From assembly GCA_963727765.1 (NCBI GenBank), contig CAVSGZ010000007.1:558001-622000 (forward strand): a stretch of DNA of 64,000 nt, written 5' to 3'. The translations under genes and the position numbers were made by a program. Positions within the stretch are counted from its first letter, which is position 1; every line of letters starts with the position of its first letter. Of this stretch, positions 50,660 through 58,350 are shown piece after piece. Origin of the DNA: FEN-299 sp963727765. GTDB lineage: Bacteria; Acidobacteriota; Vicinamibacteria; Vicinamibacterales; Fen-181. Under the pieces are notes generated by a model. That model did no database searches and was not told the DNA's origin. It saw only the letters and a list, made by a program, of their open reading frames with translations.

Positions 50660-51775
50660 TCACCTCTCTGAACGGCGGTAGAACGGCAACGTGACGACGC
50701 GGGCCCGCGCGCAGCGGCCCTCCACATCGACTTCGCACAACGTGCCCGCCTCCGCGTGGGCGACCGGCAGGCAGGACAGCCCGATGGCTCTCTTCAGAGA
50801 CGGCGCGTCGGCGCCACTCGTCATGGTCCCGACGCTCACGCCGCCAACCCGCACGGCGCAACCCGGTCGGGCGACCACCGCGTCGATCATCTCGACGCCC
50901 ACGATGCGGCGGGCGACGCGGCCGGCCTTCTGAGCCGCCAGCACCTCACGCCCGATGAACTCTCCCTTGTCCCAGGCCACCAGTTCGTCGAGGCCTGCCT
51001 CGAGCACCGTCATCGTGTCGTCGATGTCGGTCCCGCACAGGCGAACACCAGCCTCGAGCCGCAACGTGTCCTGCGCGGCGAGGCCGACAGGTACGACGCC
51101 CTCGGACTCGCCCTCCTGCAGGATCGCCGTCCACAGCTTCAGCGCCCCTTGCGGCGGCGCCAGCAACTCGTAGCCGAGCTCGCCCGTGCGGCCGATGCGG
51201 CCAATCGTGACCCGCACGCCAGCGACTTCCCCGTGCATGAACGCGCTGGGCTCGAGGTCCGCGAGCACCAGGCTGGTCAGCGTTTGAAGGACATCTTCCG
51301 CCATCGGTCCTTCGAGCGCCACCCCCGCGTAGCGCGAGCTGGTGTCGAGCACCACGACGTCGCCGCCCGATTTCACCTGCTCCGCGATCCAGGCGATGTC
51401 GGCACCAGCCCGGGCCGCATCCACGACGAGCAGGAAGTGACTCCCGCCCAGGCGATGGACGACCACCTGGTCCACGATCGTCCCTGCCGACGTCGTCAGG
51501 GCCGAGCGCTGGGTCGCGCCGCTCGTCAGCCGGGAGGCGTCGTTGGTCGTCAGCCGCTGAATCGCCGCCAAGGCGTCCCTGCCGGCGATTTCCACCTGGC
51601 CGAGATGGCTCACGTCGAACAGGCCGGCGCGTGTCCGGACTGCCAAGTGCTCCGCGATCGCCCCGCCGTACGCTTCCGGCAATTCCCACCCCGCGAAGCC
51701 GACCATCCGGCCCCCGTTGGCCCGGTGCCACGCGTTCAGCGGCGTCTTTCGCAGGGCCGGGGTGGGTTCGGACAT
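50660..51775 (-). CDS. gcvT: Glycine cleavage system aminomethyltransferase (T protein)
   Basis: A 371-residue folate-dependent enzyme. Blocks: 'MVGFAGWELPEAYGG' near the start, 'RAGLFDVSHLGQVEIAGRDA' with the conserved Asp, 'TGELGYELLAPPQGALKLW' and 'LRLEAGVRLCGTDIDDTMTV'. It transfers the methylene group from GcvH to tetrahydrofolate. First gene of the operon, behind a candidate promoter. No glycine riboswitch was recognised in the leader. Confidence 0.97.
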   Translation of the reverse strand: MSEPTPALRKTPLNAWHRANGGRMVGFAGWELPEAYGGAIAEHLAVRTRAGLFDVSHLGQVEIAGRDALAAIQRLTTNDASRLTSGATQRSALTTSAGTIVDQVVVHRLGGSHFLLVVDAARAGADIAWIAEQVKSGGDVVVLDTSSRYAGVALEGPMAEDVLQTLTSLVLADLEPSAFMHGEVAGVRVTIGRIGRTGELGYELLAPPQGALKLWTAILQEGESEGVVPVGLAAQDTLRLEAGVRLCGTDIDDTMTVLEAGLDELVAWDKGEFIGREVLAAQKAGRVARRIVGVEMIDAVVARPGCAVRVGGVSVGTMTSGADAPSLKRAIGLSCLPVAHAEAGTLCEVDVEGRCARARVVTLPFYRRSER

Positions 51776-51817
51776 CGGATGGTCAGCACAGAGGGGCAGA
51801 CACGCGAACGTCAGCTA

Positions 51818-51846
51818 ACACTACTATGCGGTCTGGCAGGGGTCAA
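51818..51846 (-). promoter_or_regulatory. Candidate sigma-70 promoter of the gcv operon
   Basis: Minus-strand TTGACC (51846-51841), 17-bp spacer, TAGTGT (51823-51818), about 40 bp before the gcvT ATG. Confidence 0.5.
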
Positions 51847-51851
51847 GACGC

Positions 51852-51886
51852 GGAGAGCGACGTGGAGAGCGTGCGGAGAGCGCACC
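51852..51886. repeat. Three-copy 11-12 bp tandem repeat upstream of gcvT
   Basis: GGAGAGCGACGT, GGAGAGCGTGC, GGAGAGCGCACC in tandem, just behind the -35 of the gcv promoter. Confidence 0.65.
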
Positions 51887-51895
51887 AAGAACGAG

Positions 51896-51918
51896 GGCGG
51901 CAGTCGGGTTCTGCCGCC
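51896..51918 (-). terminator. Hairpin after the small membrane protein gene
   Basis: GGCGGCAG (51896-51903) pairs perfectly with CTGCCGCC (51911-51918) over a 7-base loop, 17 bp after the stop on the minus strand. The tail that follows (CTCGTTCTTGG) is only moderately T-rich, so the terminator role is tentative. Confidence 0.5.
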
Positions 51919-51935
51919 CCCCAGCGCATGCTGGC

Positions 51936-52202
51936 CTACAGCATCTCGAGGGCGAAAAACGCGAGCACGAATCCGATTCCAGCCACGTGAAAGAGCAGAG
52001 CCTGGGCTTCATCCGGCGGCACGCTGCCAATCCGCCTGGCGGCCCGCGCTATGGCCACGACGTAGAGGAGGAACGCCAGCACGCACAGCACCGTACCCTG
52101 CCAGAGGTCAGGCGAATGGACGGCCGGCAGCCGGGCTCGATGCGCGAAGCCTGCCATGGCGAGCACTGCCGAAGCGACGCACCCGAATCTCGCTCCCGTC
52201 AG
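51936..52202 (-). CDS. Small membrane protein of unknown function
   Basis: Not recognised. About 88 residues if it starts at a CTG that overlaps the upstream TGA (CTGA) and follows a GGAGGC-rich stretch that would make a strong ribosome site; 73 residues if it starts at the ATG at 52157. Two or three membrane helices: 'FGCVASAVLAMAGFA', 'LWQGTVLCVLAFLLYVVAIA' and 'LFHVAGIGFVLAFFALEM'. It sits immediately behind the Tat-exported protein gene and is probably coupled to it, ahead of a hairpin. The start is uncertain. Confidence 0.6.
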   Translation of the reverse strand: MTGARFGCVASAVLAMAGFAHRARLPAVHSPDLWQGTVLCVLAFLLYVVAIARAARRIGSVPPDEAQALLFHVAGIGFVLAFFALEML

Positions 52203-53032
52203 ATCGCCTCCGCCTCCGCCTCCGCCTCCATACAGACCCCGTCGTAGAGCATGGACCCCAGGATCGAGAAGATCGCGTAGATCCCTGAGCCGACTCCAAA
52301 GCTGAACATCCCCAACACCGCCGAGGAGATGCCCATCAGGTAGATGAACACCTTGAGGTCCTTGCACGTGAGCGGCGGCGGGTCGCCCCAGGATCCGCCG
52401 AAGTCGTCCCCCGGCTTCTGCCCCACCAGCCGTACCGCATGGTCTTCGAGTGGCCGGCGCCGGTCGAGTCGGTCTGCGAGCCTGGCGAGCCGTGGCACGG
52501 TCTTCCGCATGATCGACGTGATGTCCTCATGGCAGGCGAGATCGAGGGCCATGCCCGTTGCGTCGAGGTCCTCGCGCATCCGATGGGAGAGTCCGCAGCG
52601 CCTTCCCGTCTCGAGCGCGGTCTCGAGATGGCGTCCCGAGATCTCCCGGGTGAAGACGTCCCGACCCAGGCGACTGATTCCGTCCTGCAACGCCGCACTC
52701 ATGCGACGGTTGACCCGGGTCTGCACCAGGTGCGCCGCCATGAGGTCGAGATTGGCCGCCAGGGCGCGGACGTGTTCCCCCTTCACGCCCCCAACGCCCT
52801 GCATTCGCTGGCCGACCCTCACAAGTTCTCGGCCGATGTGGTCCAGGATCGCGTCGACTTCCGGCTCCTGCGCAGGCATCACACCCGCCCAGGTCGACGC
52901 CGCCTGGCCGAGGGCTGCACCCGCCATCAGCGGGACGCAGCACGCCGCCCCGGCGCAGAGGAAGTGACGACGACCGATTGCGTGTGGTGGCGACTGCGGG
53001 TCGGGCCGACAGCGTGGTTGTGCGTGTGCCAT
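52199..53032 (-). CDS. Tat-exported protein of unknown function with C-terminal membrane helices
   Basis: Not recognised. 277 residues from the ATG at 53032. The N terminus has a twin-arginine signal, 'IGRRHFLCAGAACCVPLMAG', followed by small residues ending in ALGQA. Residues about 55-210 are helical and charged ('AAHLVQTRVNRRMSAALQDG', 'MRKTVPRLARLADRLDRRR'), and two hydrophobic segments near the end ('LKVFIYLMGISSAVLGMFSF', 'SGIYAIFSILGSMLYDG') suggest membrane insertion. The last codons, EAEAEAEA, are encoded by a perfect four-copy hexamer. It lies downstream of the atypical AAA+ regulator (161-bp gap) and may be controlled by it. Confidence 0.7.
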   Translation of the reverse strand: MAHAQPRCRPDPQSPPHAIGRRHFLCAGAACCVPLMAGAALGQAASTWAGVMPAQEPEVDAILDHIGRELVRVGQRMQGVGGVKGEHVRALAANLDLMAAHLVQTRVNRRMSAALQDGISRLGRDVFTREISGRHLETALETGRRCGLSHRMREDLDATGMALDLACHEDITSIMRKTVPRLARLADRLDRRRPLEDHAVRLVGQKPGDDFGGSWGDPPPLTCKDLKVFIYLMGISSAVLGMFSFGVGSGIYAIFSILGSMLYDGVCMEAEAEAEAI

Positions 53033-53193
53033 GGCACACCTCCGGGTCCTGCAAACACCCCGCCTCTCCGGCGGGAGCCTGCCCATCGGTGCGCGACCTC
53101 ACTGGCAGCCCAGCCTGCCTCACCGCGTCGTTGAGCCGGAGGCGCCCGGCGTGCGCAGATCGCCCTGCGCGGGCCGACCTCGCGTTCAGCTCG

Positions 53194-54681
53194 CTACACG
53201 CACAGCGTGCCTTCCACCTCCCCTCGTGTCGCCGCCTCCGCGGAAGACCCCGCCGGAGCACGAACGGCAGCCGACCACGGCTCGGGTACCGCTGTCGATT
53301 GAGAACGTGGCTTCCACCGCAGATACGCGACGAGCGTGTGGTAGCTGATGTCGAGAACGTCGCAGGTCTTGCGCTTGTTCCCGTCGAAGCGCTGGAGCAT
53401 CAGCCGTGCGTAGCGCGCGCCCCAGGTCCGCATGGAATCCTGGTGGTCGAGCGAGTCTTGCAAGGCACCCACCGCCTCGCCCCTCAACGACTTCGGCAGG
53501 TCCTCGAAGGTGATCGTCCCGCTCACGGCCAGCGCCACGGCCCCTTCGATCGTTCGCTCCAATTCCCGTACGTTTCCCGGCCAGCCGTAGAGTTGCATCG
53601 CGTGGGCGGCTTCTGCACCGAGAGTGACGGGGCGCGGGGTCTGATAGCGAGAGAGGAAGAACGTGCACAAGTCCGGTATGTCCTGTCGCCGCGCCCTCAG
53701 GGGCGGCACGTGCAGCTCGACGCCGGAGAGCCTGTAGAAGAGGTCTTCCCGGAACCGGTCGATCGAGACCAGTTCCCGCAGGCTGCGGTTGGTCGCCACA
53801 ACGATGCGCGTATCGACCTTGCGGGTGGCGTGCCCGCCGACGCGCTCGACGGTCAGCTCCTGGATCGCGCGCAACAGCTTGGCCTGCGCGGCCGGGGCGA
53901 GGTCGGACACCTCGTCGAGGAACAACGTGCCCCCGTCTGCATGCTCGAACTTTCCCCTTCGACCGCGGACGCCCGTGGCCGTCCGGTCCTCGATGCCGAA
54001 CAGCTCCGCCTCGAGCAACGACTCGACGATCGCCGCACAGTTGACCGCGACAAACGGCCCATGGCGACGGTGGCTGAGCTGGTGGATCTGCCGGGCCACG
54101 AGTTCCTTGCCCGTACCGCTTTCCCCTTCGACCAAGACGATGAAATCAGTTCCGGCGACGCGGGCGATGTTGTCACGCAGAGTCAACATGGCCGGGCTGG
54201 TGCCGACGAGCGACGGCATGGCGGCTTCCGCCCGACGTGTCAGAGGTCCCGAGCAGGTGCCGGCCATCTGGCAGCGATCGACCTCCAGAACCAGCGACGC
54301 CAACTCCGCCGAGAGACCCAAGACACGACTGTCGAGCGCGCTCAACGGCGTGTGCTCGTCCAGCGTGGCCTCCAGGATGGCCGGCGGCGTCCCGCTGGCC
54401 GTCGGCACATGGACCGAGACCCGACGCGCTGGCGCCGAGTCCACTGGCATGGGGTAGGCCGTCGCGCTCGCTCTCAGTCGAACACGAGACGCGCCAAGCG
54501 CCTCCTGGAGCGCACCCTCGAAGGTCGTGCGGAGCGACCCGCCTTCGTGGCCCGAGCGGATGCGATCGGCCAACGCTTCAATCACCCGGGCCAGTGCCGT
54601 GTGACCGTCCCTCCCCCGGCCAGTCCCGACTTGAGCCGAGGTGCCGCCCAATCGAACCGTGCGCTCCTCCATCTGACTCAT
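53194..54681 (-). CDS. Sigma-54-type AAA+ regulator lacking the GAFTGA loop
   Basis: A 495-residue enhancer-binding-like protein. The N-terminal 140 residues look like a GAF-type sensor without a receiver domain. The AAA+ domain has Walker A GESGTGKE (186-193) and Walker B 'GGTLFLDEVSDL' (251-262), and 'VNCAAIVESLLEAELFG'. Where GAFTGA should stand (about 231-240) the sequence is EDRTATGVRG, so the loop that engages sigma-54 is not there. The C-terminal Fis-like HTH is 'NKRKTCDVLDISYHTLVAYL'. It could act with a different sigma factor or as a repressor. It is followed by the Tat protein gene. Confidence 0.9.
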   Translation of the reverse strand: MSQMEERTVRLGGTSAQVGTGRGRDGHTALARVIEALADRIRSGHEGGSLRTTFEGALQEALGASRVRLRASATAYPMPVDSAPARRVSVHVPTASGTPPAILEATLDEHTPLSALDSRVLGLSAELASLVLEVDRCQMAGTCSGPLTRRAEAAMPSLVGTSPAMLTLRDNIARVAGTDFIVLVEGESGTGKELVARQIHQLSHRRHGPFVAVNCAAIVESLLEAELFGIEDRTATGVRGRRGKFEHADGGTLFLDEVSDLAPAAQAKLLRAIQELTVERVGGHATRKVDTRIVVATNRSLRELVSIDRFREDLFYRLSGVELHVPPLRARRQDIPDLCTFFLSRYQTPRPVTLGAEAAHAMQLYGWPGNVRELERTIEGAVALAVSGTITFEDLPKSLRGEAVGALQDSLDHQDSMRTWGARYARLMLQRFDGNKRKTCDVLDISYHTLVAYLRWKPRSQSTAVPEPWSAAVRAPAGSSAEAATRGEVEGTLCV

Positions 54682-54842
54682 GGTGGCCTCCCCTGCCTGG
54701 GGTTTCCGATGGGAGTGCCAGTATCAACTTCGATGCCACGCAGACGAACGTGGGAATTGCCGAAAATGCACGATCTTCGCTCCTCCACCAGCGTGGGTTC
54801 GTCGATTGCGGGCACTCACTTCCCTGAACAGCACGCCTGAGA

Positions 54843-54857
54843 CTACCCGTCGGGTAG
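54843..54857. repeat. Perfect 15-bp palindrome between the PilZ and AAA+ regulator genes
   Basis: CTACCCG, T, CGGGTAG: a perfect 7-bp inverted repeat around one base, just beyond the restored PilZ stop and 162 bp before the regulator ATG. A further CTACCCG lies at 54861-54867. It could be an operator for the regulator; this is inference. Confidence 0.55.
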
Positions 54858-54860
54858 ACG

Positions 54861-55227
54861 CTACCCGCCACTGACCACGGAGGCTGGCGAGCCCCACCTG
54901 CCATCTCCACTCGTGGCAAACTGCAGGGCGGCAAGATATCTGACCTTCTGGTCCCGAGGAAGTGCCGACACGCGGCACCGGAGGATTCTGTGCCTGGCCC
55001 TGCCACTGCCAGTCGGGCAGCGTGACCCGGACGTCGATTGGGGCTCCGGGACGCAGTGGCGAGGACGCTTCCACGCACACGCCTCCGTGCGAAATGTTCA
55101 CGAGCGTGGCGTCGCCCCCCGCACGGAGCCGCACAAGCCCGGGGTTCGGAGACGCGGCCGGGGTGACACGCGGGAATTGCCGCCTCTCCGCCTCGCAGGG
55201 CGATGCCACTCTCATCTCGAAGTCCAC
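54861..55227 (-). CDS. PilZ-domain protein (frame broken by one extra base)
   Basis: The first half, from the ATG at 55227, is a PilZ start: 'RRQFPRVTP' followed by 'LVNISHGGVCVEASSPLRPG' (the DxSxxG-like motif reads NISHGG). After 'VTLPDW' the frame degenerates. Removing one base near 55005-55014 gives GSGRARHRILRCRVSALP and 'VRYLAALQFATSGD', a proper PilZ second half, ending at a TAG at 54861. The span is one base over a multiple of three; repaired length 121 residues. PilZ domains commonly bind c-di-GMP, but the RxxxR motif is only partial. It overlaps the GspH-like gene by 16 bp. Confidence 0.8.
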
Positions 55228-55790
55228 TCCCTGGTTCCGAAGTTATAGAGAAAGCTCCGGATGCGCCCGGTTCCTCCCAACACCCGAACCGCCAGTTGTC
55301 GATGTCCTCGGCCCATCACGTAAACCGACCCGCTGCTGGACGTTCCGGCCGGGCTGAACGACAGCATTCGGCTGGTCCCGAGCCTGATCGGATTCGGATT
55401 CTCGGTCGACGAGGCCCCATCGAGGTCGTACACGTCGCTGTCGAAGCCGAACCGCACGCCCGGAAACTGTTGGTCGAGGCTCTCGCGAGGCCGAAGCAGT
55501 CGGTCCACGCCGGTCGCGATCTCCGCGCTGCGAACCCCGTTGCCGTTACCGTCCACGTAGCACGCAAGCAGATAGTCGTCGGCGGAGGCCTCGAATCGAA
55601 TCGCCACCTGCGCGTTCATGCGAAGGGCTTCCATCCGAACCTGTCGCAGCTGACTGACCAGGAAGTCCACGGCTCCGTCGGCGCGGAGATCGTCTCTGGC
55701 CGCCAGCAGGGCCGGCGCGCTGGCGCCACAGATCAGGAGGGCCAGCGCCAGGACCACGAGCAACTCGACGAGGGAATAGGCCCGCGACAC
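55212..55790 (-). CDS. GspH/FimT-type pseudopilin
   Basis: A 192-residue prepilin from a GTG preceded by AAAGGAG at 8 bp. The processing site is SRA-YSLVELLVVLALALLICG, with Ala before the cut (usual Gly), Tyr at +1 and Glu at +5. The rest is the GspH/FimT-like beta fold: 'VDFLVSQLRQVRMEALRMNA', 'GNGVRSAEIATGVDRLLRP', 'SFSPAGTSSSGSVYV'. It lies beside PilZ and ComEA-like genes, away from the main secretion operon. A minor pilin of a type IV pilus or DNA-uptake pilus is the likeliest role. Confidence 0.85.
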   Translation of the reverse strand: MSRAYSLVELLVVLALALLICGASAPALLAARDDLRADGAVDFLVSQLRQVRMEALRMNAQVAIRFEASADDYLLACYVDGNGNGVRSAEIATGVDRLLRPRESLDQQFPGVRFGFDSDVYDLDGASSTENPNPIRLGTSRMLSFSPAGTSSSGSVYVMGRGHRQLAVRVLGGTGRIRSFLYNFGTREWTSR

Positions 55791-55987
55791 GACGCCGACT
55801 CCTTTGCTGACCTTACTCCGGCTCGCGGCGGCCCGAGCGACGGGCACCCAGAGGCACGGCCGGCAGGCGACAGAAGCGCGGGTCCCGTATCGTGCCGGGA
55901 CCACTCGGCGACCCTGCGTCCGGCGGTGCCCGTCCCGGGACCGTCGCGAACCGGAGGACCAGGCCCTGCTCGACGTGCGGGACCTGC

Positions 55988-56320
55988 TCAGTCGTGCTGA
56001 GTACCCTTGTCCGCCTTCGGCTGACCGACGGTGATGAGCGGCTTCAACTTGAGGAAGTTCTTCTCACCGATGCCCTGGACGCTCATCAGGTCTTCGAGCT
56101 TCTTGAAGCCGCCATTCTTCTGGCGGTAGTCGACGATCCGGGCCGCGAGCTTGGCGCCGATTCCGGGCAGCGCGTCGAGCTGCTCGGCCGTGGCGGTGTT
56201 GATGTTGATCGCGGTGGCAGGCGTGGCCTTGGTCGGCGCCGGCGTCTGCCCCGACGAAATCATGGGGGCGCCGAGCAGAACCGCAAGGACCAGGGCGACT
56301 CCGAACTTGACTCTTCGCAT
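55988..56320 (-). CDS. ComEA-like helix-hairpin-helix protein
   Basis: A 110-residue protein with a signal peptide (1-24, 'VALVLAVLLGAPMISSG') and a Pro/Thr linker, then two HhH motifs: 'ININTATAEQLDALPGIGAK' and 'YRQKNGGFKKLEDLMSVQGI'. This is the DNA-binding part of ComEA without a membrane anchor. In Gram-negative bacteria such proteins pull DNA through the outer membrane in transformation. The next gene is a GspH-like pilin, and comM lies elsewhere in the window. Confidence 0.88.
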   Translation of the reverse strand: MRRVKFGVALVLAVLLGAPMISSGQTPAPTKATPATAININTATAEQLDALPGIGAKLAARIVDYRQKNGGFKKLEDLMSVQGIGEKNFLKLKPLITVGQPKADKGTQHD

Positions 56321-56683
56321 GGTGCCTCCTTGGCAAGGCCGGGAATGGTCCGCCCGGCAGCGACCCCGGCCGGCCACCCGGCAGTGGTTCGAGGTCGGGC
56401 ACCAGCGCCGCGGTGTCCGCCGGGGTCGTCCCGGGGTGACGCAAGCCTGCTGCCGCGTTTTCGGGTTCGGCTCCGTGCCCGCAAGTGTCTCGAGCCACGG
56501 GATGTTCTCGAGGGTCGATGATCCGATCGCTGGAACGTGTCAACAGCGGCGGCGAGCGATGACGCCTGAAGTTGTCAGGCGAGAGTGGGTGTGCTGCAGG
56601 CCGCGCGCAGATCGGGCCTGAAAGACGAGGAACCGCTGGCGCCAGTCGGGAAACGGCGGTTGCAGGAGGGGCGGAAGCGACCG
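56321..56683. other. Non-coding gap between the ComEA-like and epimerase genes
   Basis: No supported gene. A TTGACA (minus strand, 56543-56538) could be the -35 of the comEA promoter, but no good -10 is seen at 16-18 bp. A 6-bp stem (GCCTGA/TCAGGC, 56564-56580) lies just upstream. Nothing else was recognised. Confidence 0.5.
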
Positions 56684-57625
56684 TTACGCCGAGCCCTGGG
56701 CGGCCTTGTACCACGCCAGCGTGCGATCGAGCCCCTCGCGCAGGTCGACGGTGGGCACATAGCCGGTCAGCCGCTGGGCACGGCTGATGTCGGCCTGCGA
56801 GTCGCGCACGTCGCCGGCACGCGGCTCCTTGTACACCGCCTTCGTACTCACGCCGAGGATCCCGCACAGCGTCGACAGCAGCTGGTTGAGGCTGATCCGC
56901 CCGCCGGTCGCGACGTTCATCATCTCGCCCGCAATCCCCGGTGCATGGCACGCGCGCAGCACGCCGTCGACGACGTTGGCGACGTAGGTGAAGTCACGCG
57001 TCTGCTCGCCGTCGCCGTAGATGATCGGCTGGCGGCCATCGATGAGCGCGCTGATGAACAGCGAGATGACGCCCGAATAGGGAGACGACGGATCCTGGCG
57101 CGGGCCGAACACGTTGAAGTACCGGATGGTCACCGTGTCGAGACCGTACAGCGTCGTGAACATCGCGAGGTACTGCTCGCCCACCAGCTTCTGCAACGCA
57201 TAGGGCGAGAGCGGCCTGGTCGGCATGTCCTCGTGCTTGGGCAGCGTGGGCGTGTCGCCGTACGCCGAAGACGACCCGGCATACACCACGCGCCTGACGC
57301 CCGCATCGCGCGACGCCACGAGCAGGTTGAGCGTCGCGTCGATGTTCGAGCGGTTCGACGTGATCGGGTCGCTCACCGAACGCGGCACCGACGGGATCGC
57401 CGCCTGGTGCAGCACGTAATCGACGTCGCCGACGGCCTTGCGGGCCACGTCGAGGTCCGCCAGATCACCCTCGAGGAACTCCACCGACGGCAGGTGCGCC
57501 AGGTTCGCGCGCTTGCCGGTCACCAGGCTATCCACCACGCGCACACGTTGGTCGCGGCGGACGAGTTCCTCGCACAGATGAGAGCCGATGAAACCGGCGC
57601 CGCCGGTGACAAGATAGAGGGACAT
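56684..57625 (-). CDS. NAD-dependent epimerase/dehydratase (UDP-sugar 4-epimerase type)
   Basis: A 313-residue extended short-chain dehydrogenase. The NAD-binding loop is TGGAGFIGSH, the catalytic pair 'SPYALQKLVGEQYL' (YxxxK), with 'FNVFGPRQDPSSPYSGVISL' and 'EQTRDFTYVANVVDGVL' as in UDP-GlcNAc or UDP-Glc 4-epimerases (WbpP/GalE). Substrate not fixed by sequence. The ATG at 57625 gives the glycine-rich start; no ribosome site is visible because the bases just upstream are heptamer repeats. It would make a nucleotide sugar for surface polysaccharide. Confidence 0.85.
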   Translation of the reverse strand: MSLYLVTGGAGFIGSHLCEELVRRDQRVRVVDSLVTGKRANLAHLPSVEFLEGDLADLDVARKAVGDVDYVLHQAAIPSVPRSVSDPITSNRSNIDATLNLLVASRDAGVRRVVYAGSSSAYGDTPTLPKHEDMPTRPLSPYALQKLVGEQYLAMFTTLYGLDTVTIRYFNVFGPRQDPSSPYSGVISLFISALIDGRQPIIYGDGEQTRDFTYVANVVDGVLRACHAPGIAGEMMNVATGGRISLNQLLSTLCGILGVSTKAVYKEPRAGDVRDSQADISRAQRLTGYVPTVDLREGLDRTLAWYKAAQGSA

Positions 57626-57674
57626 AGGAATCAGGAATCGGGATTCAGGGATCAGGGATCGGGGATCGGGGATC
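57626..57674. repeat. Seven-copy heptamer repeat immediately upstream of the epimerase ATG
   Basis: Seven consecutive 7-bp units: AGGAATC twice, GGGATTC, AGGGATC twice, GGGGATC twice. On the gene strand it occupies the positions where a ribosome site should lie. Copy-number change would alter the leader. Confidence 0.85.
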
Positions 57675-57736
57675 AGAGAATACGAATTCGAAAACAGGTG
57701 CCAGGGTACCGAACCCGACACGAAAAGCGCCGCAGA

Positions 57737-58319
57737 GAAGCCGTAAGCCGAGTTCTGTCCCCGCCTTCGCGCTGGCTGACGCCAGCGCTACGGCGGGTGA
57801 CGACCATTCCTCTAGCCCCGCCATCGCTGGCGGGGTCAAGCGACCTACCCGGAGGCTGTCGCCTCCGCTATAACTACGGCGAACCGCCGTAGCCACGGCG
57901 AAGGCGGTCGGACGGGCCGTCCTGATGACGCCTCCCTATTTGGTCTTGCTCCGTGCGGGGTTTTGCCTGCCACCGATGTTGCCACCGGCGCGGTGCGCTC
58001 TTACCGCACCTTTTCACCCTTACCCGCCTTCGCGGCCCGGTTCTGCCCGCGCCCTGGCGTGCGGCAAAACCCTTTGGTCTTGCCGCCGCACTTGAAAGGA
58101 GTTGCCGCGCGCGATCGTTCGCGCGGCTACTCCCGGTGCGCGGCACAACCGGACCGCGAAGGCGGGCGGTATATTTTCTGTGCCACTTTCCTTCAGGTCA
58201 CCCTGACCGGGCGTTACCCGGCGCACTGCCCTGCGGAGTTCGGACTTTCCTCCCCGCTGCGGGGTCTCCCTCGGGGCGAACCCCTCGGGACCACCGCGGC
58301 GCGGCGGTCGTCTGGCTTC
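57737..58319 (-). ncRNA. rnpB: RNase P RNA (class A), enlarged
   Basis: On the minus strand the conserved core is present: GAGGAAAGTCCGAACTCC (58252-58235), ACAGAA-type segments, 'GGTGAAAAGGTGCGGTAAGA', 'GGTGGCAGGCAAAACCCC', 'TAGAGGAATGGTCGTC' and ACAGAACTCGGCTTAC (57758-57743). The 5' end GAAGCCAGACGACCGCCGC resembles the P1-P2 start of other RNase P RNAs, and GAAGCC pairs with GGCTTC at the 3' end. About 583 nt is well above the usual 350-450. The extra length is largely four hairpins near the 3' end (57761-57892). The exact ends are estimates. Confidence 0.93.
57769..57892. repeat. Four perfect hairpins inside the RNase P RNA gene
   Basis: GCGCTGGC/GCCAGCGC (57769-57788, TGAC loop), CCCCGCCA/TGGCGGGG (57816-57835, TCGC loop), CGGAGGC/GCCTCCG (57850-57867, TGTC loop) and CTACGGCG/CGCCGTAG (57874-57892, AAC loop). 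All arms are perfect, 7-8 bp. Confidence 0.85.
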
Positions 58320-58350
58320 CTGCGGCTGATTGTCAAAGAACCCGCCGTCG

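Noticed and set aside
51776..51935. Glycine riboswitch upstream of gcvT
   Set aside because: No conserved glycine aptamer core was found; the gap holds a short repeat, a hairpin and a promoter.
54723..54738. A sigma-54-like -24/-12 element on the minus strand (TGGCAT and TTGAT) before the AAA+ regulator
   Set aside because: The invariant GC of the -12 box is GA here, so it does not meet the consensus.
58331..58336. TTGACA just upstream of rnpB as its -35 box
   Set aside because: It is only 12 bp before the expected RNA 5' end, so the -10 and start would fall inside the mature RNA, and no -10 is seen there.
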